Shown here piece after piece: positions 51,410 to 62,951 of a stretch of 64,000 bases of DNA. The translations under genes were made by a program, and so were the position numbers. The DNA is taken from assembly GCA_947652115.1 (NCBI GenBank), contig OX393573.1, positions 8,814,520-8,878,519 on the forward strand. Reading direction: 5' to 3'. This DNA comes from Blastomussa wellsi (Eukaryota; Cnidaria; Anthozoa; Scleractinia; Plerogyridae). The notes below the pieces were generated by a model. That model did not search any database. It was not told where the DNA came from and was given only the letters and a program-made list of their open reading frames with translations. Position 1 is the stretch's first letter. Every line of letters begins with the position of its first letter.

Positions 51410-51566
51410 TGTTAGTCGAGGGCGGCGAAAGAAGTGGGCGAGCGAAGAAAAAAACGAGAGAGGAGAGCGGGAGCGACTGTGCTCGCCTTAGCTCCCCTTG
51501 TATTTCTTTGTCCGCCCGCTTTCCTCGTTTTCCCTTGACTATTCGAGATCCTGGAACAGGCTAGCC
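51410..51566. repeat. Imperfect inverted repeat in intron
   Basis: AGCCTGTTAGTCGAGGGCGG at one side and a rough reverse complement (TGACTATTCGAGATCC-AACAGGCT) at the other, about 155 bases. Possibly a small degraded foldback element. Confidence 0.4.
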
Positions 51567-51826
51567 GCATAGGGTTATTGTATAGGGGCGGTACGCAGCT
51601 CTTTACAAGGTCCAGCTGTATTGGTTGAAAAAATGATAAACAAACAACAATATTGCCCGTTCCGAGGTTGCGCGGGAGATTGGGTCAAGTTAGGTGTCGC
51701 AAAGCGTCATGGGGCTGTTTTGGGGGACGCTAGCCATACAACAATAGAGCTGCGTGATATTAAGATCCAATGAAATTAGAGGTTCAAGGGAGCTGCGAAC
51801 TATCTCATTGTATAAACAGAACTCAC

Positions 51827-51955
51827 CTTTAACGTGGAAGAGTTAATTAGAGAAGGTGCTAGTATCTCAAGCACACTGTCATCTGCTGAAGTATTTCTGA
51901 GAATGACCGATCCTATATCTTCCCTGGAATCTATAATCCTTGCAACCTCTTCATA
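51827..51955 (-). CDS. LRR protein gene, exon
   Basis: A 129-bp exon in phase 0: YEEVARIIDSREDIGSVILR and LEILAPSLINSSTLK. Flanked by acceptor AATTATAG and donor GTGAGT. It provides the helical cap before the first clear LRR. Confidence 0.75.
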
Positions 51956-52412
51956 CTATAATTTAAAATAAGAAAAAATAAAATAAAACTGCAGTGTATA
52001 ACAATGTAAGGAAAATTCAGTGTCAAAAAGAAATACTGTCCAACTGTAGACTGTTTAATAGGCTTCAACCGACCAACAGTTAGTGTATAATTGCCTAACA
52101 GCAGTGCATGAAGGGGATAACAATGCGACAAAATAAAGAATACTAACCGAAAATCTTGACTCCTGTTCAGAGGCCAAAAGATTAGAAAAATGTTGATAAT
52201 TGATAGCGATTTAAATGTGACTTTCAGAAAAAAGCTTTGTACAGTGAGAGAATAAATTATATTATTGAATCGCGGTCCTTCGTTCTCAGTCCGGTAAATA
52301 CGTACAAACCGCCGGGAGGGGAGGCATGCAATGGACTACAGTTGTAGCTTCCCATCCAAAGACAGTACCAATAACTGCTGGTAACACGCATTCTATAATT
52401 GTCACATTTACC

Positions 52413-52626
52413 TGCTCTTTGGTCAGTGCAACTCCAACCAATTCAACATCTTCTTTTCCTTCAAGTAGAGGCTGAACTGAGCCGTCATGCTTGGTACCAG
52501 GCTGCACGCCAACAGCCTTCAGAGCCTGTTCTGGTAACTGACCAGAAGACACTAAATCTGGATCACTTCCAGGATCTTGGCCAGGCCTTGATTTTGCCTT
52601 ACTTTTCTTTTTCTTGGACTTCCGAT
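52413..52626 (-). CDS. LRR protein gene, exon
   Basis: A 214-bp exon beginning with a basic stretch (RKSKKKKSKAKSRPG), then SGQLPEQALKAVGVQPGTKH and ELVGVALTKEQ. Acceptor GCTTCTTAG, donor GTAAATG. It needs one base from the upstream exon, which the 53625 exon supplies. The basic stretch could be a nuclear signal. Confidence 0.75.
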
Positions 52627-53624
52627 CTAAGAAGCGGAAATAAAAAAGAGTTCATACCATTGACCGACAGGTAATATGGCGAATGAAACTAACACACTTT
52701 ATTTTCTATTCGTTATAATTTTGTTTCTGTGTTGTTGTTATTGAAGGAGATTTTATGGCTTGTGCACTTTGAAAAATTTAGCCAATTTTTTCAAACTAGT
52801 CATTTGCAATCCGTCCCGGCAATCTTCTTGTTCCTTTTTTGTTTATTTTATTATTTTAAAGTTTTCTACATGTTTTAGGGTAATTTGGTCCGCCTCAAAA
52901 AATGACTCAAAAGTATCGTGAATTAATCAGTTATAGAGTGATTATTAATAAGACGATTATAAATAGTGTAAATCAATAAAAATCTGAAGAGAATAGAGGG
53001 GCGAGGTTAAAATGTCCGCACGAAAACAAAACTCATGCCCAAGGATAGCTTTTCATTTCAACCACAGCATTCTGGTGAGCAAAATATTTCACAAATAAGA
53101 ATTTGTCACACAGGTCATAAGTCGTTAAAAGGCTTCACTTTGTCTAAAGTTTTGAAGTCCACCCTTCGAAAAACGATGGCAGCTGCACATTTTACTGCAA
53201 TCAGATATTGCGAACGTAATGCAGCGCACAGTACTAAAGAAGTGTTCTAGCCGAGTTTGAAGGTTTAAGAACTTTTCTTTGCGGTTTTATGAGTCTTTTT
53301 AGAGTTTTTGAAAGCAAAAAGAATATAGGTAAATGTACCAGTCGCCATCTTTTTCCGTACAGTGGATTCTATGACAACCTTCAGATTGAGTAATCACTTC
53401 ACTTGTAGAAACGTGTAGCATATGATCGGTAGCAACACAAACATTCCAAAATAACCTACTGTCAGGAAAACAGGCATTTACCATTTTTTGGTAGCAGACA
53501 AATTTTGCACGGGAGAGGAAATTGCCCGTTTACATAACAGAGGTTAACAAGAGTTACAATGAACGACCACGGACACGAGTAACTTTGTAAGAAACAGTCT
53601 CGCCGTTTTAGGATGAGATTGTAC

Positions 53625-53898
53625 CATTTTGGCCTTCATCTTCGCTATCACTGCTGCTGCTACTGCTGCTACTGCTGCTGCTGCTAGTCTCTGGAGATCT
53701 GACGGCATTATCCTGCGCATGCTCTTCCTCCTCAGGATGGGTGCTGCTATCTCGATGCTGTTGTTGTTTTTGTCTTGGGGACCCGAAGAGAACCTCCTCA
53801 GGGACGTCCTGAGCTTCGTCCTCCTGCTCAGCTTGATAGTCTCCTGGATCTTCTTGGTCATTTCGTACTGCGACTTCCTCTAGAACGTCTTCTGGATT
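53625..53898 (-). CDS. LRR protein gene, acidic/poly-Ser exon
   Basis: A 274-bp exon: NPEDVLEEVAVRNDQEDPGD, a Glu-rich middle, then a serine run and DSEDEGQN. The serine run is encoded by an AGC/AGT tract (53652-53690). Acceptor CTTGTTTTAG. The donor is a weaker GTACAA at 53624; without splicing there the frame would stop seven codons later, so an alternative short isoform is possible. Confidence 0.65.
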
Positions 53899-54285
53899 CT
53901 AAAACAAGCAGGAAATCTTTTCAATATTACTAATGTTTACATTCTCCATTACAAGTTAGTCCCCTAAAGAGAGAAATAAAAAGACTTTGGTTGGGGTTTG
54001 TTATCTAGCTTATCTAGCCCTAGCTCTAACATCAAACGGAAATGTATTTATGAATATTTCCTGTTTGTTGCAAAACTCACTAACGGACGGGAAAGTTAAA
54101 ATGAAACAAAAATTTTGTTGACGTCAACACACTTCAAAAATTATTAAACCCTTCAATCTCCTTTACCTGCCTAGTTAAAACAACACTAATAAACAAGCTT
54201 TCACTCTCCAATTAAGCAATGGATCCCATAAGCCTGTTGTTGACTAAGAGGTACAATGCTAAATTTGCAAACAAACATTCAAACC

Positions 54286-54412
54286 TCATCTTCATCCTCG
54301 ACTTTCCCTCCTTCCTGTTCATCTTCAATGACAGTTACATCCTCATCAAACGAGACATTCTTGTCGCTTTGCCTTCCTTCCGAGTCTGTCGCACTTGTTG
54401 GACGCTTATTTT
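54286..54412 (-). CDS. LRR protein gene, acidic exon with VSFDED motif
   Basis: NKRPTSATDSEGRQSDKNVS then FDEDVTVIEDEQ, acidic. Acceptor TTATTGATAG and a weak donor GTTTGA, phase 0 both sides. KNVSF resembles an RVxF-type PP1-docking site, but a single short motif is weak evidence. Confidence 0.6.
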
Positions 54413-54655
54413 TCTATCAATAACAGATTGCGATACAAACTTTTTTATTAAGCCAATCAAAACATTTTAATCCAAACATACATAGCCACCGGACCCCGTT
54501 CCCTAAAAGAATGTTCTGTTTTTACTACTTGTTTGACGCTGAAATTCTAGCATCGACAGGATCGCTTTTTATCACCCACCTGAGTAAAAGTTTGGACCCC
54601 CCACTCCTATCAAAAGTTACAAGCCAAGTCGTGAATGTGATTTGGTTGTAGAGGG

Positions 54656-55012
54656 ATGAGAGATTGCTTACGATTCTCATATATGAATGACATTGGAAAG
54701 AAAGAGCCTATGGTTGTCATCTGCAGGTTCTGCAGAGTAGTATTCGGTGGAAGTTCCTCTCCGTTTTTGTTGAGTGCAACACTTAGACATCATCTTGAGA
54801 GCTATGAGAAAGACGACCCAGAGTTTGTGACAAAGGTGCTAGAAATGTGTAACGTGCATGACTTTAACTTAGGAGCAGACAGTCTCGAAGAGGCTTTCAC
54901 ACTTAAGATCAAATCTCGTCTGGAAGAAGCAGGTTTCAGGTTAAGGAAGTGGAGCTCAAACAGTGAAGGTCTGACGAGAAAGATTCGAAACGACCGTGTT
55001 GAAACGAGCTAA
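54656..55012 (+). CDS. Uncharacterised small protein on the opposite strand of the LRR gene intron
   Basis: A 118-codon open frame; the ATG at 54683 (MNDIGKKEPMVVICRFCRVV) may be the better start. Features: CRFC followed by LSATLRHHLESYEKDD, a possible CCHH-type metal site, then a charged helical part (VTKVLEMCNVHDFNLGADSL, LKIKSRLEEAGF). Composition looks protein-like, but there is no neighbour or splice evidence. It could be a remnant of a mobile element or one exon of a plus-strand gene. Confidence 0.4.
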   Translation: MRDCLRFSYMNDIGKKEPMVVICRFCRVVFGGSSSPFLLSATLRHHLESYEKDDPEFVTKVLEMCNVHDFNLGADSLEEAFTLKIKSRLEEAGFRLRKWSSNSEGLTRKIRNDRVETS

Positions 55013-56213
55013 TCAGCAGCGTGAAGAGCACGTCAAAGAAGATGACAATACGTATGCTAAGATAGACTTTCTCAAAGTCGTTCGCTTCTCGTTGCCGGTT
55101 TGACAATAGCGGTGCGAACGACTTTTTTATCACTTGCAGCGCGCCAAATTTAAAGGAGGAATTTCCCTCCTGTCAGGTTATCCAATCAGAGAACAGCGTT
55201 GTCAACCGCACGTCAATCAAACTAGATCCTTGTCAGATACAGATCGATTACAAAAGGAAGACTCTTTATAATTTTTGGAAGGTTTCACTGTTTGCCTGTC
55301 GTCTCGATCGTAAGTAAGTATTGATTTCTCGATATTTCTGTTAACTGTTTCTTTTGTTTACTATGCGTTCAATCATGGACGCAGTCGGGTACGGTTTTCG
55401 GAAAGCAAACTACAAAGCGATCACGGAAAGTATAAACAAAGGTTACTCCTAGTAAAATGTCTTCCTGTCGGCGGCTACAGAATCGAAGTTGCTTCTCATG
55501 TTTTCAACTTTTTACGGCAAAGCGAAAAACAAGAGGTGTTGTGAGTTTATTTGATTGTTGTGCCACTCTTCTCAACTTGCTCAAGGAATATGACCGGCCG
55601 CTTCAGTCGAGCAGATTGTTGAGGCGAACAATTGAATGAAATGACTGATGGAAAATACTCGCTACTCTTTGGAAGCTCCGAATCTCTAGCCGCCAAATAG
55701 CCAGTATTTTTCGTGGAAACCTTGTACGAAATCTCAAGGCTGCGGCTTTGTTTTTAGCGACGAAAGCCACTGCATCGCTGAATGGTCTCTTCGCTGTTTA
55801 CAAATTAGACTTTACATAAATGTTCACGACTCAGTGTTCATTTTGTTTCGTTTATAAAATACGTTATAATATTTGTGATTTGAGAATCGTAAACGTAAGA
55901 AAATTTAACAAGGTTGCCTTTGAATTGTGAGAAAAATAAAGCTAGACACTTGAACAAATTTTGAAGAGCTGTTGTCTTCCAAGGTTACTTGAACCGCAAA
56001 GCAATTTTTGTAAAACAGAGCTAGCGTTTCCAAGGCCCTTGAGAGCGAAGAAAGCATTTGGTTGGGGTATTTTATTCTTCCAATTGAGCTCCGTGCATGG
56101 ACTTTACTGTTTCTACTCATGTACGTAGCGGCGTTTGTCTCCCAAAGCCAGCCATTACACGCAAACAGTAATTTTCCAGGCTTGACAGTTCGTCAATCCT
56201 TTGGAGATGTTAG
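55013..56213. other. Intron DNA without recognised gene; possible plus-strand promoter
   Basis: CCAATCAGAG at 55180 is a CCAAT-box-like motif. About 130 bases downstream, GTCTCGATCGTAAGTAAG looks like a first-exon splice donor (about 55310). Together they could be the start of a plus-strand transcript, but no coding exon could be tied to it. Confidence 0.25.
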
Positions 56214-56978
56214 GGACCTTTAGCAATGATGACGAGGACGTGGACGAAGACTTGTATGGTCGATTAAGCCCTGGGACGAGACAGTCGTCCACGGCAGGAA
56301 ACATAAACACTTTAGCAAACCGGTAGTGTGGACGAGTTTCGTGCTGTGGAAGTCAATAGCGAAAGTATCTTTTAGATAGTTTCGTGGGCTGCTAAAACTT
56401 CTCTCCGCCGATAACGATATGTGAGAAGTACGCGTGTCAGAACAAAGCTAACTTTATCGTCGTTTGCATAAACCACAACTTAAACGAATAGTTTGTATTT
56501 TTAAAGCCGGGAAATCTTTCAAGATTGAATTGCAAAAATTACAATGTAATGCAGTTGACAGAATGTGATTTATATCTTATAAGGTTACATACGTATCCCG
56601 GTGCAATTTTATCGCCACAATCCGCCGGCATTCCTCCACATGCAGTTCGACCACAAATGCACAAATCATTAGATTACTTTTAATCTCTGCCTGAAAATCT
56701 GTTTTTTCCTCGCGGTCCTTTCAAATATGTTATGGACGCTATCTTATTCACTGACGAGCCATTTCGAGTGAAGAAGCCTGCGTAAAAATGCAAAACTCCT
56801 CGAAACATACCCTCGTTTCGACTCGTTCACTACAAGACGGCAAATGAGGGCAAATGACGTCCTGAACGAGGTGTGGACGACGAGTCGTTCTCCCCGGGGC
56901 ATGCGTTGTAGCGTCGAGTCTCGTATTTCCAACTTCCGGTCGTTCACGTTCACGTCCTCGTCTTCATTGCTAAAGGTC
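56214..56978. mobile_element. Possible 765-bp non-autonomous DNA transposon
   Basis: GGACCTTTAGCAATGATGAC at 56214 and its near reverse complement ending at 56978 give inverted repeats of about 32 bases. No matching target duplication found. The interior has open frames on both strands with no recognisable domain. Confidence 0.45.
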
Positions 56979-57138
56979 CGTGTTGAGTCCATTGACTTGT
57001 CAGAGGCCTTTCGAGCCGGAGAGATGGAGGAAGTGGCTGATTTCGTTGAAGGAAGTCCGTTCAGTCCACCTACCATACTATATTTATAATGGATCAGCGA
57101 GGGTGTTGTGTTATACGAGTTGCATGGGTTTGAGGACG

Positions 57139-57177
57139 CGGGGCTAAAATGCAGCTCACAGGTCAGATTTCACAGTT
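57139..57177. repeat. Left arm of a 4.5-kb-spaced inverted repeat
   Basis: GGGGCTAAAATGCAG followed by TCACAGGTCAGATTTCACAG; the reverse complement flanks the minisatellite at 61434-61618. The two arms bracket the Harbinger element. Confidence 0.6.
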
Positions 57178-57339
57178 GTTGTCAGTCCCTTCCTTGAATT
57201 AATTGTACTGAATCTCCCTACGCGACAGGCTAACCATGGCAACAGCACGGTACGTTTTTGGGCGACAAGTGTCGGCATAAAATGATGCATACAGATGAAA
57301 ACAGAAGACAGAATATTGAAGTGTTAGAATGGTTTATAA

Positions 57340-57445
57340 TGGGTTGTCATTCATATGGAAAGCAAAACTAATTACCATCACAAAACTTTCGCACTTGGAC
57401 TCGCTTTGAAATAGAGGCTCAAGGGAACTGGGAAATGGCCTATTC
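57340..57445 (+). mobile_element. Partial MITE copy related to 63481-63635
   Basis: Contains TTTCGCACTTGGACTCG, AGGCTCAAGGGAACTGGGAA and ATGGCCTATTCT, matching the right arm and flank of the palindromic element at 63481. Only one arm is clear. Confidence 0.45.
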
Positions 57446-58867
57446 TACGAGCAAAGGTAACAGGTATTGTTTTGAAAATATGGTTCGCTAGAATTACTTT
57501 ACAAATTGACTAACCTTCAATCATGTATCGCATAGAGTACAGTTCGCAGTATCTAAGTGATTTTCTACGCTTTCTAACTGGTGGAAACTGCCCAACTCTT
57601 CTTTTTTCTAAGCTGTCTCCGTAGCTACAACTAAGCTTCAGTATTTGTTCTTTAGCATGTGCATGGGTAGCAAGATTAGTTTCCAGGCCTTCTCCGTAAA
57701 AAAAATATGTTTTCGTGCGGACTTTCGCAATGCATTGGAATGAAGTCCAGTCATCTTGAAAGTAGGGACCTTACGACCCGACAACGGCGACGGCGACGTG
57801 GGACTTTTTTACTTCCGGTTACGTACTGCGCATGAGTAGATTTCTGAGACGGCGGTGTCCCTTCACGCGCGGACGTCTGGAAGCCTTGTTTGACGTTGTG
57901 CGAAAACGTGAAAATTAAAACCCAACTATGGCAAAGGAATCAAGGTAAAAACGAAACTTTGTGACTAAATTTAAAGAATACTAGTTTGTATGAAATGTCC
58001 GAAACGAACAGAGCGTGGAGTCTTTTGTATACGACCACAAACTGAATGGAGAAAGATTTGACTTATTTTGCTTTGTATTTGTTTGTGATTGTACTTCACT
58101 TGCTATCACTGAGCTTTCTTATCACTTACTTTCCAACTTTTTTCTCGATCAAAAAAGGGAAGAATTAAGCTTAATTTTATTTTTGTTCTACTAGGAAATA
58201 GTAGGGAGATTTTGTCGGCAGCGGTACTAGATTCGACCGATGCAAAGTGTATAAATACTTAATTTTCATTTATAATCGTAGATTAACCTTATTTTACAAG
58301 GAACTCACTGGCTGGATCGAACAGTTATATCGACGAATTCCGACTACCGCAAATATTGCTATATTTATAGTTGAATCAAAAACAAATACAAAACAGAGAC
58401 TTTCACATAATTTCCACCGTGTCCTAATTAAATAAGGATTATTTTACAACACCCAAACTTTATTGATTGCCTGATATTTTGCTCCAAATGCTACACATTT
58501 TTTAGTAATTCATGACTGTTTTCATTTGAACGCGTCCTTCCAACCTTAACTGTATGTTTCCCTCATTCAGAAGGCAAAGGATAGCCATCATGTATTCTCA
58601 TGATCATTTCTTTATCTGTCAACAAGTTCAGCTAATTTATTGGAGGACTAAAGAAAACAAAGATATTAATGTCTAATATTATGATCTAGTTAATACCACC
58701 GAAAGCAAGTTATGTTATTTGTTTTTAAAAATTTTGATCATGATTAGGATTAAGTGCTTGTAAATCTCAGATACAATGATAATTTTATTGTTAGCAAATT
58801 TTGCTGATATACTGATAGTTCTTCCTCATGAAGTAATTTTTGTTGCACTGCACTTTCAGTCAATCAA

Positions 58868-59607
58868 TGAAATGGACTGAAGAACATGAATTGCTTATGT
58901 TGAGGGAATTGATGCTTTTGCAGCCATGGCTGCACAAGAAAGGAACTAGTGAGAGAGGAGATGATTGGGAAAAGCTTGCAGTATCCTTAAATGCTATTCC
59001 TTATCCCCAATTCCGTGTTACTCAACGGTCTGTTCGTGACCACTATTCAACAATGGAAAAGAGAAGAAGGAAAAAAGTCAGGGAAGAAGACAGAGCCTCA
59101 GGTATTGCCCCTGAAGAGGACAAGGAACTAGATCAACTGTTAGATGAAACCATTGAACTCTTTGATGAGTCTGACAAAATCACAGATCAAACAAAACAAA
59201 AGCAGGAAGAAGAAGCAAAGAAAGCAGAGGAAATGCGGAAGAGATCATTGGAAACTTTTAAAGACAGCGCCAAAAGGAATGCCGATGAACAGCAAGGCGC
59301 AAGACCGAAAAAGGGTAGAGCTAGTGGTGCAAGCACTCTGGCTTACCTGAAGGATAGGGCAGAAGTAGAAGCTACTTTAAAACGTGATGAATTGGAGATA
59401 AAAAGGCAAGAGTTAGCACTGCAAGCAAAGGAGCAGGAAGGAAGACAACAGCAGTTTGATATGATGAACAAGCAAACTAGAGATATTCAGCAGCTTCAGC
59501 AGCAGCAAATGCAGCAGTTTATGCAAATGAATGCAAACATGATGCAACAGCACCAACAACAAACCCTTGCACTTATGGAACTAATGAAAAAGTTTGCTGG
59601 GAAGTGA
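58868..59607 (+). CDS. Harbinger Myb/SANT-like accessory protein
   Basis: About 246 codons from the ATG at 58868. A splice acceptor (CTTTCAG) lies just before it at 58860, so an upstream exon may exist. The N-terminal trihelix Myb/SANT-like domain starts KWTEEHELLMLRELMLLQPW and continues DDWEKLAVSLN to RSVRDHYSTMEKRRRKK. A long charged coiled-coil region and a Gln/Met-rich end (QQLQQQQMQQFMQMNANMMQ) follow. In this superfamily the partner protein imports the transposase into the nucleus and helps bind the ends. Confidence 0.8.
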
Positions 59608-60040
59608 TGCTGGTCAATCTCTGCAAGAGGTCATTTAAATGCACAAGAGTTCACATTTTTATTAACTTGAACATTTTCAAGGAAGTTAAAAATTAAAGAT
59701 TTATAATAATAATTACTTGTTTACATATATAGTTGTAATGGAAATGTTGCTTAATTTTGCTAACCTTTGAAAGTAGCTGAATTGATGTTGTACCAGTTTT
59801 AGAACTGGGGCTGAGCCTTTATCAAGACAATAGGGCTTATCCAACTATAGAATTGCATACATCTCTGTAAACATGCTCACCAATATTTGTTATCATTTAA
59901 TAGTTTGTTTTGGTGGCATTTATTTCAATAATTCCAATATGTTAGCCTTTCTCGATTGCATAATTTTTTTTTATCAAAAAGCAGTTCAGTTTTCGAAAGG
60001 AAAAGTGTTATGTAACTTTTGTAAAACCTGTTTGGCAGAC

Positions 60041-61101
60041 TTAGTGAAAATAATCCCCAATTTCTGGGGGAGAAACATCAAAGTAGTCTGATGTGGTGGA
60101 TCCGTAACAACAAACACGAGCATTGTGAAGAAGGGCACATGTCACATACATTTTGCCAACGGCACTTAAACTTATTTTCAAGTTTTTTTTGAAGTCCAGA
60201 AATTTAAAATAATTTATTATATCACCAAAAATCCATTCAACAGAAACTCTGACTTCACTCATAGATTCATTCCATGCAGACTGTATGGGAGTTAGTCCAG
60301 CTCCTCGAAAAGGTCCTTGCAGATGTAGTCGAAGAGGGTATGCCGGATCACCATAAATACATAGGGGGTTCCCATTTGTGTCCACTGAAAATCGTTGCAG
60401 TTGGTTTAACACTCCAGATCTAGCTAACATCCCACTATCATGTCTCTTTCCCTCGACAGGCCCAAACAGGTTGGCAACAAGGCCATTGGGTGCTGCGATA
60501 GATTGAAACTTTATAGCATGGACTTTTTTGTGACCATTGTATAAGCACTTTTGGTTTTGTCCTGGTCGGCATATGGGCCTCACAGTACCATCAACAAACC
60601 CCCAACAGTTGTCAAGAGCAGCTCCCCTGTTCTGAACTGCAACGGCAAACTCTTCTAAATGATCGGGTGTTAACCAATCCTGGTTCAAATCAGTGAGAAG
60701 GTGGTTCCATGTTTGATACATCTTGTTCATAACAGCATTTGAGATCATACACAGTTGTGGTTCTGCCCTTCCAAATCTGGGTATCATGTCTACGTATCTA
60801 CAGGGATAGGCAAATCTTTTAAGAAAAATACACAATGCCTCAACCATGTCGACATTTACACCATTGTAACAAACGATCCGATCCGGTAAAGTAAACACCT
60901 CTGCGAAGTTGTAAATGTCATTCTTGTAAAATCTAAACTCAGTTTTACATTCATCATCTTGTCGAGATCGAAGCACTCGTAGTTAGTGTACGGTAAATCC
61001 GGATTTTTAGGCTTGTGTAAATCGTAGAGTAACACGAATTCTTCAGCGTTAATCAAACGGGAAGCATGAGCCAGGAGAATAGTGTCACGGAACTTTGGCA
61101 T
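60041..61101 (-). pseudogene. Harbinger transposase (DDE_Tnp_4/HARBI1-like), one frameshift
   Basis: Begins MPKFRDTILLAHASRLINAE at 61101. A one-base change near 60955 breaks the frame. The remainder is open and has HARBI1-type features: FTLPDRIVCYNGVNVDMVEA, NCWGFVDGTVRPICRPGQ (first Asp), FGPVEGKRHDSGML, LCIYGDPAYPLRLHL (second Asp) and VRVSVEWIFGDI (Glu). It is otherwise full length, so the copy may be recently inactivated, or the shift may be a sequence error. Confidence 0.8.
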
Positions 61102-61433
61102 GGCGTTTTTAAAAAACTTTCTTTGACTTAAACACGATAAACATCGATGACCGTCGTCAAAGTTCTCGCTCGTAAAATTCGTAATCTCAATTTTGGCGGG
61201 AACGCCAACACGACGTGGCCCCACTCGACCCAGACTTCTCACGTTGCCGTTGCCGTCGCCGTTGTCGGATCGTAAGGTCCCTAGTGACCTAGGCAACGCA
61301 AATGAACCGGCATAATTCTTCAATATTTTTTCTTCCTAAATTTTTTTCAGGCATCTTTATTCCAATTGCTTGAATTAGAAATTCACTGCGATGATCTTCG
61401 TCTCTCACTTTCATTTACATCAGAAGGTTACAA

Positions 61434-61618
61434 AAAACAACTGTGAAATCTGACCTGTGACCTGTAACGTGTGACCTGTAACCTGTGATCTGTAACCTGT
61501 GACCTGTAACCTGTAACCTGTGACCTGTAACCTGTGACCTGTAACCTGTAACCTGTGACCTGTAACCTGTGATCTGTAACCTGTGATCTGTAACGTGTGA
61601 CCTGCATTTTAGCCCCGC
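61434..61618. repeat. Right arm of inverted repeat containing 7-bp minisatellite
   Basis: AACAACTGTGAAATCTGACC then (ACCTGTA/G)n with ATCTGTA and ACGTGTG variants (about 61453-61604, some 21 units), then CTGCATTTTAGCCCC. The left arm (57139-57177) has no expansion. Confidence 0.8.
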
Positions 61619-61999
61619 CGGTTTGAAGATGCTAGTTATCGAGCTTATTAAATTGTACGCAAGTATGTAAGCGCAGCAAATATATCCCCTTTAAAAACCG
61701 GCTGTGTTCCACCATTTTTTACAAATGTGAAAAATCCTCTTTCTTGCTGTGTTGAAAACTAGGGAGAAAACTGTGAACATGGATGTATTTTCAAACTTTT
61801 GGCTAATGAGAAGCTTGAGAGAGATCAAACCCTTTTAAACACAAATGCTTTAACGAGAGGCAGCAATGTGACGCTTACTGAGACGTTCAACAGCATCTCT
61901 TATTAATTAATGGTAAAATTTTCTCAAATGCTGTTGTAAATGAAGTGTGCAATTTAGACGGATATCTACTAAAAAAACCTTGACTGGTTTATTACTCAC
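61619..61999. other. Intron DNA, nothing recognised
   Basis: A/T-rich sequence with no open frame or repeat of note, leading to the splice donor of the next exon at 61999. Confidence 0.5.
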
Positions 62000-62346
62000 G
62001 TCGTCCTCTTTTTGTTTGTCCGTTTCATCTTCAACCTCTTCAGCTTGTTCTTCCTTTCCAGCCTCAGTTTGTTTTTTGTCCTCAGTTTCCTCTTGAATAT
62101 CATCTTCGGGATCTTCTTCATCTTCTCCATCTGATTTGTCTCTTTCTCTCTCTTCGTCAGATTCGAAGTCTTCCTTGTAGTCTTCATGTTTTTCATCCTC
62201 ATTTTTAGTGTCTTCATCTTCTTTATCAGTTTCCTCTTTTACTTCACTTTCGATCTCACTTTCCTTGTCCTTCTCGGGACCTTCTTCAAATTCTTCGTCA
62301 TTGTATTTATCAGCTTCCGACTCTTCAGCTTCGGCACCGTCTTCAC
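62000..62346 (-). CDS. LRR protein gene, strongly acidic exon
   Basis: A 347-bp exon, about 115 codons with Glu/Asp/Lys above two thirds by eye (EEFEEGPEKDKESEIESEVK, ERERDKSDGEDEEDPEDDIQ). Acceptor TTTTTTGCAG, donor GTGAGT; it ends in phase 0 to match the 54412 exon. Likely an extended charged linker. Confidence 0.75.
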
Positions 62347-62855
62347 CTGCAAAAAATAAGTATTCTGAGATGGCTGTAGAATAATGTACTACACGGCCAA
62401 GCTTTGCTATTATTATTAGTTCAACACACAAAGCAGGTACCCAGGGTGTACTCTGATGTGTCCAGAATTGTTAATTTGCATAAATAACAGTGCGACTAGT
62501 CCAATGAAGGCCACCCAACAACATTTTGTGTAAACTGATGAATGAAAACCTCTGATATTAACAATAGGTTTCCGACAAAAAAAGCAACCAGTCTAAGCCA
62601 GCTGCACACTAACACAGTATGGAAGCGATTCATTTATGACCATTTTTAGCCTTTTAAGCGTTCTCACATGACCAGCTCGCAGTGGCTAAATTGTAGATAA
62701 TGTGCTTGGGTGGACTTGATTGAAGTAATCGCACAAGAATAATACCGGCTAATCAAGTATAAATCTTTTGAAACTTACACGAAGTAAAGTTAGAAGCTTA
62801 AAGGATTCATGCACTTATAGCATCAACAAAAGCACAACTACTACAAACACGCTAC
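62347..62855. other. Intron DNA, nothing recognised
   Basis: No repeat or open frame of note. Confidence 0.4.
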
Positions 62856-62951
62856 CCTGTTTGTTCTCAGCAGTTTCCTCGACGTCAACTTTCACTTCTT
62901 CATTGCTACCGTGGCCCCGGGAAGTCTGGGTACTACTGTCCACCATTCCAC
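62856..62951 (-). CDS. LRR protein gene, upstream exon
   Basis: A 96-bp exon, MVDSSTQTSRGHGSNEEVKV and DVEETAENKQ. Acceptor ACGCAG, donor GTAGCG. The phase (two leading bases, one trailing base) agrees with the exon at 62346. The gene continues upstream, possibly via an acceptor at about 63858 (CTATTTTCAG), but I cannot fix that exon. Confidence 0.6.

Larger units (their letters stand above)
57761..61285. mobile_element. PIF/Harbinger DNA transposon (3.5 kb)
   Basis: Terminal inverted repeats start AGGGACCTTACGACCCGACA at 57764 and end with the reverse complement at 61282. AGT is repeated on both sides (57761-57763 and 61283-61285); a TA reading is also possible. It encodes the two proteins typical of Harbinger elements: a Myb/SANT-like DNA-binding protein (plus) and a DDE transposase (minus). 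It lies in an intron of the LRR gene. Confidence 0.85.

Noticed and set aside
61453..61604. Telomere-like or CRISPR-like array
   Set aside because: The 7-bp unit ACCTGTR is neither the TTAGGG telomere repeat nor a repeat-spacer array; it is a simple minisatellite.
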